Assembly (NCBI GenBank): GCA_002104985.1
Contig: MCGO01000254.1
Location: forward strand, 1 to 49,260
Source: Rhizoclosmatium globosum
Lineage: Eukaryota; Chytridiomycota; Chytridiomycetes; Chytridiales; Chytriomycetaceae
DNA: 49,260 nt
Direction: 5' to 3'
In this document: positions 1-10,878 of the stretch, one piece after another
Numbering within the stretch: position 1 is the stretch's first letter
Layout: every line of letters starts with the position of its first letter
The notes under the pieces: generated by a model
The model's input: the letters and a program-made list of their open reading frames with translations, nothing else
Told to the model about the DNA's origin: nothing
Databases searched by the model: none
Translations under genes and position numbers: made by a program

Positions 1-983
1 CCCTACTACATGGGCAGGCACAAGCTCAGGTACCTCCTGACGGCGAATCACAGACGGGATCTCACCTTGATGGGACACTTCTTGCTGTTCTTATTCTCAT
101 CTGGCTCTACTCTGTAGATGTACTTACAGTGAATCTACTTTGGATCTTGGATTGGGCCATCTTGGATGACTCCCATTTCCTTGCATTGGCCGGTTATGCA
201 TGTATTTTTGCACTATTCGCCTTGAACGTCCGACTAGCCTTTGAACGACAGTATCTTGTGCATCATCAACAAAGAAGAGGGGCCGATTTATTTCTCTTCA
301 AATCGGAACTCTTGGAACGGAAATGTTCATCTTTGGGATTCCATGCATCTTTTTTAGCTGTCATATATCTCGTTTATCCTATCAGTAAGTTTCTCATTTA
401 ACGCATTCGTTTGACTTAAGTGCTTGAGTTTAGGAACCACAGTATTGGCTTTTGGCTCCGTTCACAATGCCCCTGACAGGAGAAACAACACCCAACATTC
501 TCTTTGTAATTGGAATGCTTTATTTTCCATTTGCTGCTATAGTTACAGCCTGTATTTACGCTTATTCCTATCATTTCACAATGCGAGCCTTTGCCAGTGC
601 ATCAGCCATACCCTCCAACAACACCAACCTGGAAACACTCGAAAACCGAACCGTCACAATGCTACCTAATATAGCATCAATTCAATTGGCTGTATTCCTC
701 CGATGCGTGCTAATGAGTGTTGGTATTGTCGTCCTGTACATTCCCACATCTTCTACATTTGCATGCGTGAATTTCAGCGGATAGCAGGGATACTGGTGTA
801 CCCGAAACGTATCCCGAGGATAATCTCTGGTTATATTTTTGGTTGAACGTACTGCCAGCCTTGGATTGTGTGTGGACTCCGTGTCTTGTACTATGGTTCC
901 AAGAGCGATATAGGGAGGATTTCGTTTTATGGATCATCGATTGTGTTGAGAAGCTCTTGGATGTTTGGACGAATAAAAGCTGA
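1..983 (+). pseudogene. Seven-helix receptor-like membrane protein, copy 1 (5' partial, frame broken)
   Basis: Open from the window edge in one frame through three very hydrophobic segments (about 69-400), then continuing after a probable intron near 385-433 with segments about 452-770 and a last helix about 830-905. It resembles the next gene closely: both share NVRLAFERQ after the third helix and a WLYFWLNVLPALD-type last helix followed by a charged tail (RYRED). The last helix lies one base out of frame with the segment before it (near 765-785), and I find no GT-AG intron long enough to fix this. Stop at 981-983. Topology and the amphipathic tail after the last helix suggest a GPCR-like sensor, but I recognise no named family. 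It may be a decaying gene, or the frame break may be a sequence error at a contig edge. Confidence 0.55.
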
Positions 984-1174
984 ATCTACTTGTTGTCTGT
1001 AAAAGCGGTTTCATTTGACAGTCGATTTTATCAACCCATTTGACCCACGAGCACAGAAAGACTTCGCAGTAGGGTAGTATTCACCCGATTTGCCACCCCT
1101 TTCTCCCTTATTCCCCGACCGCGTCCCACCCCTGACCTTAGGAAACTGCCAAGAAATTAAAGGAGTGATGGAAA

Positions 1175-2338
1175 ATGGGCAAATGCTCATCGCCTCCAAA
1201 ATTTTACCAGAGTGGATTTGATGAATTCGACATCGCCCACCTTGCTCAGCAGCCTGGAAGGCAATGCCAAGTACGTCTTGGACCTGCATCGTACGTATCG
1301 ATAACTGTATCGATACTGGGCATGGCGCTGTCGCTGGTGCTGATATGCTCAATCAGCCGAGCAAAGTGGCGGGCGAAGCGCTGTCCGACGCCTGCTTCCC
1401 ACGCATCTTACATCGACAACACTCTCCTGGCTGTGCTCTATGTGATAACACTGTACTCGGTGCTGGTCCTGGTGCAGAACATTGTGTGGATAGTGGACCT
1501 TCTGTCCTTGACCAGACCTGGGTACTGGCCTTACTCACGTATGCCCTTATGTTTGCATTGTTTGTGTGCAATGTTCGGTTGGCCTTTGAGAGGCAGTCCA
1601 TGGTCCAAGTGCCCACATCCCTGACGTTTCATCTCGCTCTCTCTTCTCTCTCCGAAAAGGGAGTCTTGGCGTCAATCTTCTTATTTATGGTGCTCCAATG
1701 GCCTTTTTCATCCTTCAAATTGCATCCTTCATAATATGTGTAAGTCCATTGATTTGGTTTCAACTGTGTTCTTGAGGCTGACGTTCCATTGTTTGCAGAC
1801 ATCACAGAACTGGCTGCTTTCGCCTTTCACAACGCCAAATACGCCAAACATGCTACCAAAGATTTTGTTTATTGTTGCGATGATGTACTTTCCTCTGGCT
1901 TCCATTGGGACATTGATTTTGTACGCCCATGCTTACCGCCTGGCAATACAATCATTCGAATCATACCCTCCTTCAGCTGTATCGGATCCGGAGCAATCTT
2001 CAACTCTGGATAACCTGCGAATAGCCAATCATCGTCCAATGATCAATCGAGGATTGAAATTAGCAGTCCTCCTTCGTTGCACACTTATGAGTTTAGGACT
2101 CATGGTCTTTTATATTCCAACCATCATATGCGTTTTCTACCGATTATTGAACGGAACTGACGGGAATCAATACCCATCAGACAACGTATGGATCTATTTC
2201 TGGCTGAACGTTTTACCCGCTTTGGACTGTTTATGGACACCGTGTCTGATATTATGGTTCCAGGATAGTTACCGGGAAGACTTTTTCGTCTGGATGAGTG
2301 AATGGGCAGACATAGTTGTTGCAAAAATTGTAAGGTAG
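1175..2338 (+). pseudogene. Seven-helix receptor-like membrane protein, copy 2 (frame broken)
   Basis: Tandem paralogue of the preceding gene, and close to full length. Seven hydrophobic segments can be followed: about 1290-1350, 1415-1510, 1520-1590, 1660-1738, 1860-1950, 2045-2135 and 2185-2255. A polar tail with DSYREDFFVW follows, like the helix 8 of GPCRs. A clear intron lies at 1740-1798 (gtaagt...ttgcag) and another probably near 1609-1660. The N-terminus is either the ATG at 1175 or a shorter start at 1221, and the two are in different frames. Between helices 2 and 3 (near 1515) the frame must move by one base, with no intron available. I see GPCR-like topology and infer a surface sensor; ligand and family are unknown. 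Confidence 0.55.
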
Positions 2339-2639
2339 CATTTGTATGATCTGTGAAAGAGACTTATTTAGACTGTAATATTAAATGACTGTTAATTTCT
2401 GTTTATGTGGGTCATTTGCTGAAAGCTGTTGAAACGTAAAACTCACGAAGAGATCCTGTCATACTCTCGATGCCAGCTCAGAAGTGTAAATCCTTCTCTT
2501 TCTTTTCTAGAACGTAACCGTAAACGTGTTGATGCTCACGAAATTGATTCTTCCAATATTTGATAGGCAATGTTGATTCATAAAATATCGAATCGTGCCT
2601 AGTTGAAGTTATCATTATATTCTTAAAAAGAAAAATAAA
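2339..2639. other. Gene-free spacer
   Basis: AT-rich stretch between the second receptor-like gene and the deacetylase remnant. I see no ORF with coding character, no tRNA and no repeat. It may hold the old promoter of the remnant downstream. Confidence 0.4.
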
Positions 2640-3402
2640 AGGTCTTTTGGGAATCGTTGTTTTGGCACTTCCAGCTCTCGCGTCACTAATTGTCAAGTAT
2701 CTGACTTTGAAGCTGCAAATCCTGGAATTACTTGCCCCAATCCAACTGTTGGCTTAACAGTGTGTTTGTGGTCCGGCTAAACACCAAGTTGGCCCACCAA
2801 TTGCCGGTAAAACATAAACTTTCTTCATTAACGGATGGAACTTTGACTGCGCCTGTATCTATGACGAACCGTACATTGGCTTTCTCAAACGTGCTAACAA
2901 GGAAGGCCACCAAATCGCGTCACATACGTGGTCCCACCCTTCCCTAGACACTCTTTCCGAATCCGCAATCCGCTGGGAAATGAATACGTACCGTATTCTC
3001 GGCTTCGTCCCGCGTTACATGCGTCCTCCATTCGGAGCGGGCCTCCAAACCTCGACTGTTACAGGAATTCTCAAGAATATGGGATATGTTATTGTCGGAT
3101 GGAGTCTCGACACCGTTGATGCCACTATTGACGACGAGAATCCGTATCAATTCAACACGCCACACCTTCTTTCCGACGCGGAATACTTGAATGCTACTGT
3201 TACTCGTATCAAGGCCCAGATTTCTGGGCTTTACAACCCGGCGGTGCTTATATCGCGCTTGAGCATGATGTGTACAACATGACAGGCTGGGTACGCGCCA
3301 GTGCCTGCCGCTGTTTGTTTGGGGGACACAAATCCAAACAACTGGTACAGAAATTACACGACTCCGCAAGCAAGGGGCCCCAAGACTGACATGGGTTTGT
3401 AA
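2640..3402 (+). pseudogene. Chitin/polysaccharide deacetylase (CE4, NodB fold) remnant
   Basis: CE4 enzymes remove acetyl groups from chitin at the cell surface. Landmarks are scattered over different frames. NGWNFDCACIYD-type residues lie near 2830, then GHQIASHTWSHPSLD (the metal-binding H-x-x-x-H motif) near 2905-2950, RPPFGAG near 3025, and GYVIVGWSLDTVDA near 3085-3125. Then comes YIALEHDVYNMT near 3245-3280 in a shifted frame, and CLGDTNPNNWYRNYTTP near 3315-3365. The segment that should read as the TFDDGP catalytic motif (about 2748-2775) no longer encodes its aspartates. Frame changes occur near 2815 and 3240, and the stretch between VYNMT and CLGD is much shorter than in family members. 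A weak hydrophobic signal-like stretch lies near 2650-2690. Several independent lesions plus loss of a motif indicate a true pseudogene. An LPMO gene lies about 1 kb downstream. Confidence 0.8.
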
Positions 3403-3577
3403 GGAGAAACTTGAGTTTGAGAATTGGTAGCCTTAGCAGTGGAGGTGTAAGAGTGATGGTCCTTTCATTTGCAATTGATTCCGTATTTGATATTCTTGAT
3501 TATCTGCAATATACGACTCTTCTTCCTTGCTTATGTCCTGGAATTTAGAAATTTCGAATTCATCACGGAAACATCCG

Positions 3578-4348
3578 ATGGCATCATTGGTCGAGTTCTT
3601 TGATATCCTGTCCGTTAAAGGTAATGTCTACACTCATTACCTCCTATATCGGATCTATCTGACAATCTGCTTCCAAAAGGGCCAGTGTCATGGTCTCCAA
3701 ACACAGCCCGAATCCGTCTCACCCTCAACTACAAACGAATCCCACACAAAACCACATTCCTCTCCTTCGCCGACATTGCCGACAACCACAAAGCCCTCAA
3801 CATCACTCCAAACACAGTCGGAATGCCATTCACCTGCCCAGCCATTCTCCACCATCCCTCCAAGTCTGCCATTCAAGACTCCTTCCCAATCGCGAAATAC
3901 CTCGACGACACATTCACAGGCCCTGAACATCCCACAATCTTCCCAACCGGAAGCCACGCTCTGATCACTCTCACCCAAAACGTGCTTTCGACCCGCGTCC
4001 TCCCCGTCATTCTCAAACTCGTTGTTGCGAAGGTTCCTGGAATCTTGGATGTGAGGGTAGAGAGTACTTTATACGTACTCGGGCGGTACGGTTTGGTATG
4101 CCAGTGGAGGAGTACTGTAAAGACCCGGAAGCGGAGTGAAGGAGTTGAAGGTGTTTAGCGATATGCTTGGTGCAAGTGGAGGGCCGTTTTTCATGGGTTC
4201 CACAGTGTGTTACGCGGATTTCGTGTTTGTTGGATTTTTTGTGTGGATGCGGTCTGTGGATAATGTTGGGTATGAGCGGTTGCTGAAGATTGGTGAAAAT
4301 GATGTATTTGTCAAGTTGATGGCTGCTTGTGAGCCTTGGTTGGTTTGA
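3578..4348 (+). pseudogene. UstS-like glutathione S-transferase, frame broken in the C-terminal half
   Basis: The first exon starts at ATG 3578 (MASLVEFFDILSVKG). A short intron about 3622-3678 joins it to SWSPNTARIRLTLNYK, the thioredoxin-fold N-terminus of the fungal UstS-type GSTs, followed by LSFADI, FTCPAI and DSFPIAKYLDDTF. This half (to about 4050) is well preserved. The helical C-terminal half needs two corrections: two extra bases near 4055, and one missing base near 4137 where W-K-E-L is expected after DPEAE. After that the frame is open to 4348 (GGPFFMGSTVCYADF, family-like). These may be real mutations or sequencing errors; the second lies in a run of G. If functional it would conjugate glutathione to small molecules in the cytosol. 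Confidence 0.7.
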
Positions 4349-4391
4349 AGTCAATTTATTCGGACATTATTATGTTAAAAAGTATTAAGAT

Positions 4392-5123
4392 TTATCCAAC
4401 TTTCGTCATCTTTTGGCACACTGCTTGTCCATTTTTTGTTACACAGTAACTACCGGGCAGGCAGTCAAGGGGGTAAAAGTAACCGCCCTTGCAGGTTTGA
4501 AAACTCGGAGAAGTGCCATCGGCAAATGAACACTGAGTCTTTCCAGTACTGCACGTTGCAGGCCACCAAGAGACGGTTCGATTACAAGCATCTTGCGTTC
4601 TTGCGTTGGTTCCTTTTGTAGAAACTTGAATATCCGCGCAAGAATCAAACAATTCACCGCCTCCGTTATTTGTCACGTATAACCACCGAATAACTGCTTT
4701 ATAATTCCCGGTTGGAAGAGTGATGGGAATTGTGCTGCGGTACGGTGGCGGTGTTGGATACAGTCCACACTTGGAATCAAAACCAATAAGTTCTTCTCCT
4801 TTCCCTCGATCCAAGTAGACAGAACAATTTCCCTGATGCGTTGCTGTCATGATGTAGTCAATGAATGTTTTTCCTGGCTTGAGCGGTTGAGTGAGCGTTG
4901 TTGACTTTAGAAGGCCGTGGCATTTCCCGCCACCAAGTTGATCATTATATCTGCGACGCGCCAGGGTCCATCCATTTTGTGGGTCGCCGGGAACTGCGCG
5001 AATGTATGGCCTTATTCTTGTGTCAGATTAAGAGGGTGGGTTTGTGTTGACTTACCAACACATCATCCCATGAGAGTGGCAAAAAGAAGCGAGGAAAGCT
5101 AGAATCAAGACTGCTGCCTGCAT
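4392..5123 (-). CDS. Secreted LPMO-like copper enzyme with C-terminal CBM19-like chitin-binding domain
   Basis: Two exons (5056-5123 and 4392-5010; intron 45 nt, gtaagt). The protein starts with a signal peptide (MQAAVLILAFLASFCHS), and cleavage would leave histidine as residue 1 (HGMMCWPYIRAVPGDP). An N-terminal His is the first ligand of the LPMO copper brace, and T-H-x-G-x-C (THQGNC, near 4840) can supply the second. RWLYVTNNGGGELFDSCADIQV resembles the end of the LPMO beta-sandwich. The last 60 residues are cysteine-rich (CSTGKTQC...FQTC...LDCLPGSYC...AVC), with the spacing of a CBM19 chitin-binding module. LPMOs cut crystalline polysaccharide oxidatively; the tail suggests chitin. The exact AA family cannot be fixed by eye. 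No membrane anchor is visible. Confidence 0.75.
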
Positions 5124-5242
5124 GCGTTATTGATTGAAGGTGAGTTTGTAAAATACTATTTCGTGGTTCCTTTGGGTAGATTTCCGCAAAAAAGACCAGG
5201 GTGTAGTGATCCAGACTTTATTCCAAAGACAGTTACTGTAAA

Positions 5243-6001
5243 CTATATATAAAATATTACCGCACGAAACGTAAATAACCTAAGTTTTTTGTCAGTGAGC
5301 CCATAAAAGAAAGCAAGAGTCTCACTGAATGCCAGAGCTCCGGCAGCTGAAAACAAGGGAAACAGAGTTTTGAATAGGTCCCAATGAATTCCTTCAAGTA
5401 CCGTTTTGATTGCGGCCAGCTCACTTTCTACTTTGGCGTCTGCCTCTTTCATTCGAATATGTTGGGCATTGTGTTCATCTCTGATTCGCGATTTTTCCAT
5501 ACTCAGCTCTAAGCGAGTATTTGTTTGAATTCGTCTAAATTCTTCAGCGGATCGGAGCTGAGTTGCTTTGTGAGTTGTGTCGCCCTTAGAACAACTAATA
5601 CCTGTAATTTTTCAAGATCGGCAGCCAATCTAGTTACTTCTGACTTCAGAAGAAGAAAGTCGTTCTTTTCCACAAGACCCAATTCGTTTCGGAGGCGGTT
5701 GAAGTCGGCATTATGCGAAAAGACAAACTTGTCGAATGTCTCGCGGGCCACAGCTCTTTCTGAAATCTCGAGGGTACTATACAAATGCAATTATTTCAAT
5801 TAAGTTGATTGTGCTTTAACAAGGAGCAACTTACTTCTCTGCCGTCACTTTTTGCAAGTTAATCGTGAGTGTTTCAGCAGCTTTCCGATCGACCTTTGCC
5901 TCCTTCTCGAGAGCATGTGCGAGGGCGTACGTGTCGAAACTGTGGATGCCGCGGCGTTGGACTTGGACTGCCAGTCGATGAGTCACTCGAAGACCAAACA
6001 T
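5243..6001 (-). CDS. Mitochondrial coiled-coil protein, MCUR1/CCDC90/Fmp32 family (DUF1640)
   Basis: Three exons (5835-6001, 5602-5776, 5243-5557; introns 58 and 44 nt) give 218 aa. The first 20 residues are basic and free of acidic residues (MFGLRVTHRLAVQVQRRGIH), as in a mitochondrial presequence. Next comes the family header FDTYALAHALEKE, then a long coiled coil (LRNELGLVEKNDFLLLKSE; LRSAEEFRRIQTNTRLELSMEKSRIRDEHN). Near the C-terminus is a hydrophobic segment (DLFKTLFPLFSAAGALAFSETLAFFYG). That matches inner-membrane family members linked to calcium uniporter regulation or respiratory complex assembly. Its start codon is 34 bp from that of the divergent neighbour. Confidence 0.85.
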
Positions 6002-6035
6002 TTCTCTTTCAATTAATAATATTTATACAAAACAA
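6002..6035. promoter_or_regulatory. Very short divergent promoter
   Basis: Only 34 bp separate the start codons of the mitochondrial coiled-coil gene (minus) and the AKL-terminated gene (plus). The stretch is AT-rich with an ATTTATAC element, so both genes must share control signals that probably overlap their leaders. Inferred from spacing only. Confidence 0.45.
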
Positions 6036-9000
6036 ATGAATGTGAACGATCTGATTGAACCACTGTCACGTGGGCCTGCGACTTTGGACGCACCGCCCAA
6101 TTCGATAAGTGTTGAGTAGTCTTTTGGTTTCGTGTTCGTCAACTAGGCTTAGACTGACCTGGGTGTGTTCCAGCTCCGATGCCTGACCCAACTAGGCCCA
6201 GCCTCGCTTTCACCGGAAGCTGCCGCTCGGACAAAGGCGCTGCTTCGCTCGGACGTGACACTGGAAGAGGCGGCTGTGGCGCTGGAACACAAAACAGTGG
6301 CGTCCCTGCTCAACAAGAAGTACCTTGTTTACTTTGAAGAAACTGGGCTGACAAACACTTGATTAGCTTGACTGTTTCAAAGGAGGATCTGTTGGCAGTC
6401 GAAACAGTGTTACTTGTGCTGCTCTATGATGCTGCTTTCTCAACCAACAAAACACCATCAAAAGAACTCGGCGAATTCGTCACGCGTCTAGTATCAAACG
6501 TATGCAGCATTCAATCAAACACAACTTGGTGCTCATTCTAACACTACAGTCCATGAGCATTTGGTCACTGCTTCCTCCAAACACATGGGTGGATGCCTTC
6601 ACAAACAGGAATCTACGCATCACGCCTTTTCCAGCATGCAAGAATAAGTGAGCACTTTTTTCATTATTGGGAGAAGCTGACTTTTTATATAGCATGGAAT
6701 GGAATCATCGATTGGAACGAATCAGATTAGGCACATTACAATCTCAAATTGACAAGGCCCTTTCCTCGAACGATAATACCAAAATTGCCGATATTCTCTC
6801 GTGCTCGTATTTCACGATCCTCGACTTTGCTAAATGGGATTTATGGATTCTTCTCTCAAACATACATATTTTGGGCCAATTTCATACAACTATTCCGATA
6901 TCATGGTTTACACGTGACTTCTTTGATGCGCTACAGTTGGGACTTGAGTCATGTATCAAGACATTGCCTATTCTGGATGCTCGATCAAAAGATTTGGTCA
7001 AAGACTACAGAACCTTTGTGAAAACAGACTTGGATGTAAAAGACGTCCAACTCGGGCTTAGTTCGATATACGGATTGATTGCTTCGTGGATGCGAAACTC
7101 TGGTATGTTTGATGAAGGGAACCAAGGCGATTTAACTCAAATTACCAACTCAGCAAGCACCCACTCATCATTAAATTCAATTGTCGAGATGCTCGTGAAT
7201 AACTGCGTTCTTCTCAACCAACCAAGACCCTTCTCCACACAAGTATCCATCTCCACACAAGTATCCATCTCCTACTTTGAATGCATTCTCCTCTCAAACA
7301 ACAGAATATCCGACAACATTGACGCATCACTCCCAAAAGCAATCCAACAGTTCCTCATCACTGCATCTCACATCACCAACGACCCTGAATCCTTCCACAA
7401 CTTGATCACGCACCTACAACCCTATTTATTATCCTCACCTTCCTCCATACTCACGTCCATCCTCCCTTTCCTTCTACAAACCCACACCCCCGCACAGTTT
7501 CTCGACGTTGTGGCTTGTCTTGACGCTGTTTTCGCGTCTCGTTGGGAGTTTATCGATGACGAGCTCTTGAAATTCGAGAAGGGTGCTGTTGTACGGGTTT
7601 GGGAGTTGTGGGTTTCTGGACGAGAGACGGAGAAGGTTGTGCCGATAAGTCCAGTGTGGCTAGAGAATATTGTGGGGCTTGTTATGGAAGGAAATGGAGC
7701 TGGTGGGTTATGGAAGGTTGCGGTTGTTGTGGCATTTGTTCGGGCTGTCTCGTCGAGGGTTTCTGGGGCTGGGAAGCCGGTTCCTGGGGTTGGAATTGTT
7801 GAAAGTATTTTTAAGGTTTGGGGACGTGTTTTGAAGGATGCGTTGATGCAGTTGGCTGTTTGTTATGATGGTTTGTGCTTTTTCAAACCTTCATTTCTTT
7901 CTAACGCTTTGAAATTCGTAGAGGGTTTCGAAATTTGTCTTGCACACGCGCTTTATGAGTACTATGGGTTTCACGGAGTGAAGAACGGCCTATTTACAGA
8001 TGTTGTGTTGGCATCAGATGTAAGGATTCTGGCGTAAAATATCCAACGTTCCAATAATCATTATCCTCACAGACTGCAATCCAAGCGTTGCAAAGTCTCT
8101 TCACTTCCGATATTCAATACCGCCAGGAAAATCACCAGTCAAAAGATCTACTCTCAAGTCCGAACCTTGCTGTACTCTCGAAAGCTCTAGGGGAAACGAT
8201 ACAACTTCAATGCGAAAAAGGCAATGTAGGACTCGCTCACCGCACTATCGAATCTATATATACGCTTTGTGCACAAACCGCGTGTCGTTGGAAATCCAAG
8301 TTGGCGTTGAGTCCAATTGTGATGGAACCTGAATGCAAAGATTTCGAAGGATTCAAATTGACGCTATTCTCCATCGTGATGTGTTTTAAATACTTTGTGG
8401 ATTCGGTGCAAACCTTAAGCAATACTGAAGCAGAGCAATTTAAACTCAACAAAGGGCTCTTTGTTGCTGGGTTGCAAAGTGTGATGGATTCATTATATGA
8501 ATTGCATTTTGTGACGTGTCGGTTTGGGTTGGACGCGTTTCCGGAGTGGAAAAGTGTGTTTTATCCATGTTTGGATTTGGTAGTAGACTTGGTGAGCTCA
8601 GAGAGTGCTGAGTTGGATGTTTGTGACGGAATTGTCGCCAAATACCTTCCTGATGAGCAAGGTATGTGGGTTACGACAAAGCGTTGATGTTTACTGACCC
8701 TTGCCTCTGTTTTGTAGTTTTGGAACCTGTTCATTTTTCCAACCCACGGTTAATCTTTTGTTTCCTTCTTGTCCAGCATCTCCTTCCGAATTTGTCAGCT
8801 CAGTTTGTGCAACACACTGTGATGCCGTTATTACAGCCACATTTGACGTACAAACCGAACAGGACAAATGACCAACTCGACTTGTTTGAAATGGGTCACT
8901 GGATTTACTTTAAGATGTTTGAAAGTATGGTCACGGATGATCCTTGGAAGTTTAAGCAAATTGTTTGTCTTGGATGTGAAGAGTATACTCGTTTGGTTTT

Positions 9001-9936
9001 GACTGTAAGTTTTTTTTTTTTTCACCCAGCTAATCAACGGTTCCTTACTGACAGATTTTGATGTAGAACTACTTGAACGGAGACTCTATCGATTTAGTTC
9101 GACGATCGCTGAGGGCTCAGGTTAAGGCTCTAACGTGCTTTTCATCTGCTCATGACCACGAACACGTTGATACGACAGACTACAACGGAATCACTGTAAA
9201 CGAAGAGCGAAGTAGTTCAACTGCCACTAAAACTGAGTTGCGGTCAAATCAACGAGGCAAGAACAGATCTTTCGGAGTCAAGACTGTATCCCGTCGACAA
9301 CACAAAATTCAACCAGAGGTTACCACAAACGAAGACGCTACCTCTAAGTCTTGGAATCCATGGGAGGGAGATGAGATTGCGTGGAAGTTCGTGATTGAGA
9401 AAGTCATTGGTTTGATTCGAGAGTTGACAATCAAGATAGACGAAGCCGAGTCAGGTCGTCCACTTGATGACGGAATTACTCTTGCGCAAGGAACTCCTTC
9501 GACGAGCCGCTTGGATGAAATCCTCGACGCTGCGCCGGGCCTCAGATACTACGTCCTTCGTGAAGGACTTGTGAACATCCTGTTTGACCAGATCCGAACA
9601 GTCGGTATCCCACATCTGGAAAAACTACTCGCAATAATTCGAGAATTGGTGCTTGTTAGTGTGGATGTTGGGAATGGGAAAGAACGGAAGGGGTTGGGTG
9701 TTGTTGATTTCAAGGACTTGAAGGAAATGAGCGGGTCCAAGTTTTGGCAGGCGTTATTTGAAGCCGTGAGTAATGATCAGTATTTTGATCAAATGAGGCA
9801 GGCGCGTTGTGTTGAATGGTACATGGAACTTGTGCGGGATGCGAGACAGTTTATTCTGCGTGAGGCTGCGAATGTCAAGAAGGATATTACCCGTTCAGCT
9901 GTTATCCCACAGGGAGCTCTTCGTGCAAAATTGTAA
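6036..9936 (+). CDS. Large helical protein ending in peroxisomal targeting signal AKL (candidate PEX8-like peroxin)
   Basis: Eight exons: 6036-6110, 6174-6319, 6367-6499, 6550-6647, 6693-8019, 8073-8661, 8718-9004 and 9067-9936. Introns are 45-63 nt and the sum is 3525 nt, so about 1174 aa. The first donor (gttgag at 6111) is the least certain. The protein is mostly helical and Leu-rich, with a charged insert about 9140-9350. It has no membrane segment or recognised catalytic motif. It ends RAKL, a canonical PTS1. PEX8 is a fungal peroxin that itself carries a PTS1 and links the docking and RING complexes in the peroxisome lumen, which makes it the best guess. Known PEX8 proteins are usually 600-750 aa, so this one would be unusually long. 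A different peroxisomal protein is possible. Confidence 0.45.
7233..7268 (+). repeat. Perfect 18-bp tandem duplication inside a coding exon
   Basis: The unit ctccacacaagtatccat occurs twice back to back. It is in frame and encodes STQVSI repeated, so it adds six residues without breaking the AKL-terminated protein. Confidence 0.9.
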
Positions 9937-10021
9937 TCTGGTATTCAGTTGCCTTCAAAAAAGACAGTTTTACTAAAAACTCAAGTATCCCAAACATTAT
10001 TATAACACATCTGAACCCCAA

Positions 10022-10782
10022 TCACTTCTTCTTTCCAAACAGCCCTCCTAAAAAGCCAGTCTTTTTTGACGTACTCGTGGTAATAGAAGTAGAAGAAGCG
10101 ACACTAGCTCTCCGTTGATCCGTTTCATTCAACGCCGCCGTAGAACTCTTTATCCCAAACGAAAACGGCTTTCGGGCACTATTCCGTTTCGATTTGAGAC
10201 CATCCTTTTCATCCAAGATCCAAGTCAACTGGACTTTATTGAAGGCGCCTCTTCTCCGTTGACGAATGTATTCTACAGCCTCTGCACGATCCATTCCGCT
10301 GTCGACGAGAGGGATGAGAGCAAAGAGCGGGGCTCTTCCGATTCCAGAGACACAGTGGACTGCGATGGTTGGTTTTGAGGGACTTGTTGCGGATGGATTC
10401 ACTGGTTTGCTGTTACTTAAGATTGAATCAATGAGAAGTCGGTATTCGGAGACTATTGAGTCCACGGGTGCAGATCCTAAATTGGGGAGAGAGCCGAAGT
10501 TAGCTCAGATATATCTTGAGGGGCAGATTCTCTCCCCCCCGGCACCCGACTTCTAAGCTTACCATCAGTGAAAGAGAGAGAGTCTATTACTTGAACTCCA
10601 GCCTGTTGGAGGACGGCAGTGTCGTAGGTTGGTTCACACAATCTGATCAAGTAGGACACGTTGAGCTCTTCAAAGACGGGGATGTAGGTATCCACGAGGA
10701 GCTCTTGATTCGGGGGACAGTCAGTGATTATGACACGAAGGGGTGTTGAAGGGTGATCAATGATTGCGTGTTTGGCAGCCAT
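10022..10782 (-). CDS. PRL/PTP4A-type protein tyrosine phosphatase
   Basis: Two exons (10563-10782, 10022-10476; intron 86 nt), 224 aa. The catalytic loop is HCVSGIGRAP (C about residue 115, R six positions later), where the Ala-Pro after Arg is typical of PRL phosphatases rather than classical PTPs. The general-acid loop is SFTDG (Asp about 73), and the C-terminal core has YIRQRRRGAFNKVQL, which matches PRLs well. PRLs act on phosphotyrosine or bind CNNM magnesium transporters and normally end in a prenylated CAAX box. Here the protein instead continues about 60 residues through a Ser/Thr-rich stretch and ends GLFGKKK, so prenylation is not expected. It shares a 96-bp divergent promoter with the next gene. 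Confidence 0.88.
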
Positions 10783-10878
10783 TTGAATGAAGTTGGTTTT
10801 GGAGTTGGTTTTCAGAGACAGAGGGTGCCCATAAAAAACAAAGCAAGCAACGCTTACTCACCCACACCCATATTTGAA
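10783..10878. promoter_or_regulatory. Divergent promoter between PRL phosphatase and Tma17-like gene
   Basis: 96 bp between the two start codons. I see no clear TATA box; assigned from spacing alone. Confidence 0.4.

Noticed and set aside
4392..4850. Shorter start (MTATHQG) for the LPMO
   Set aside because: The upstream exon provides a signal peptide and N-terminal His in frame through a clean 45-nt intron.
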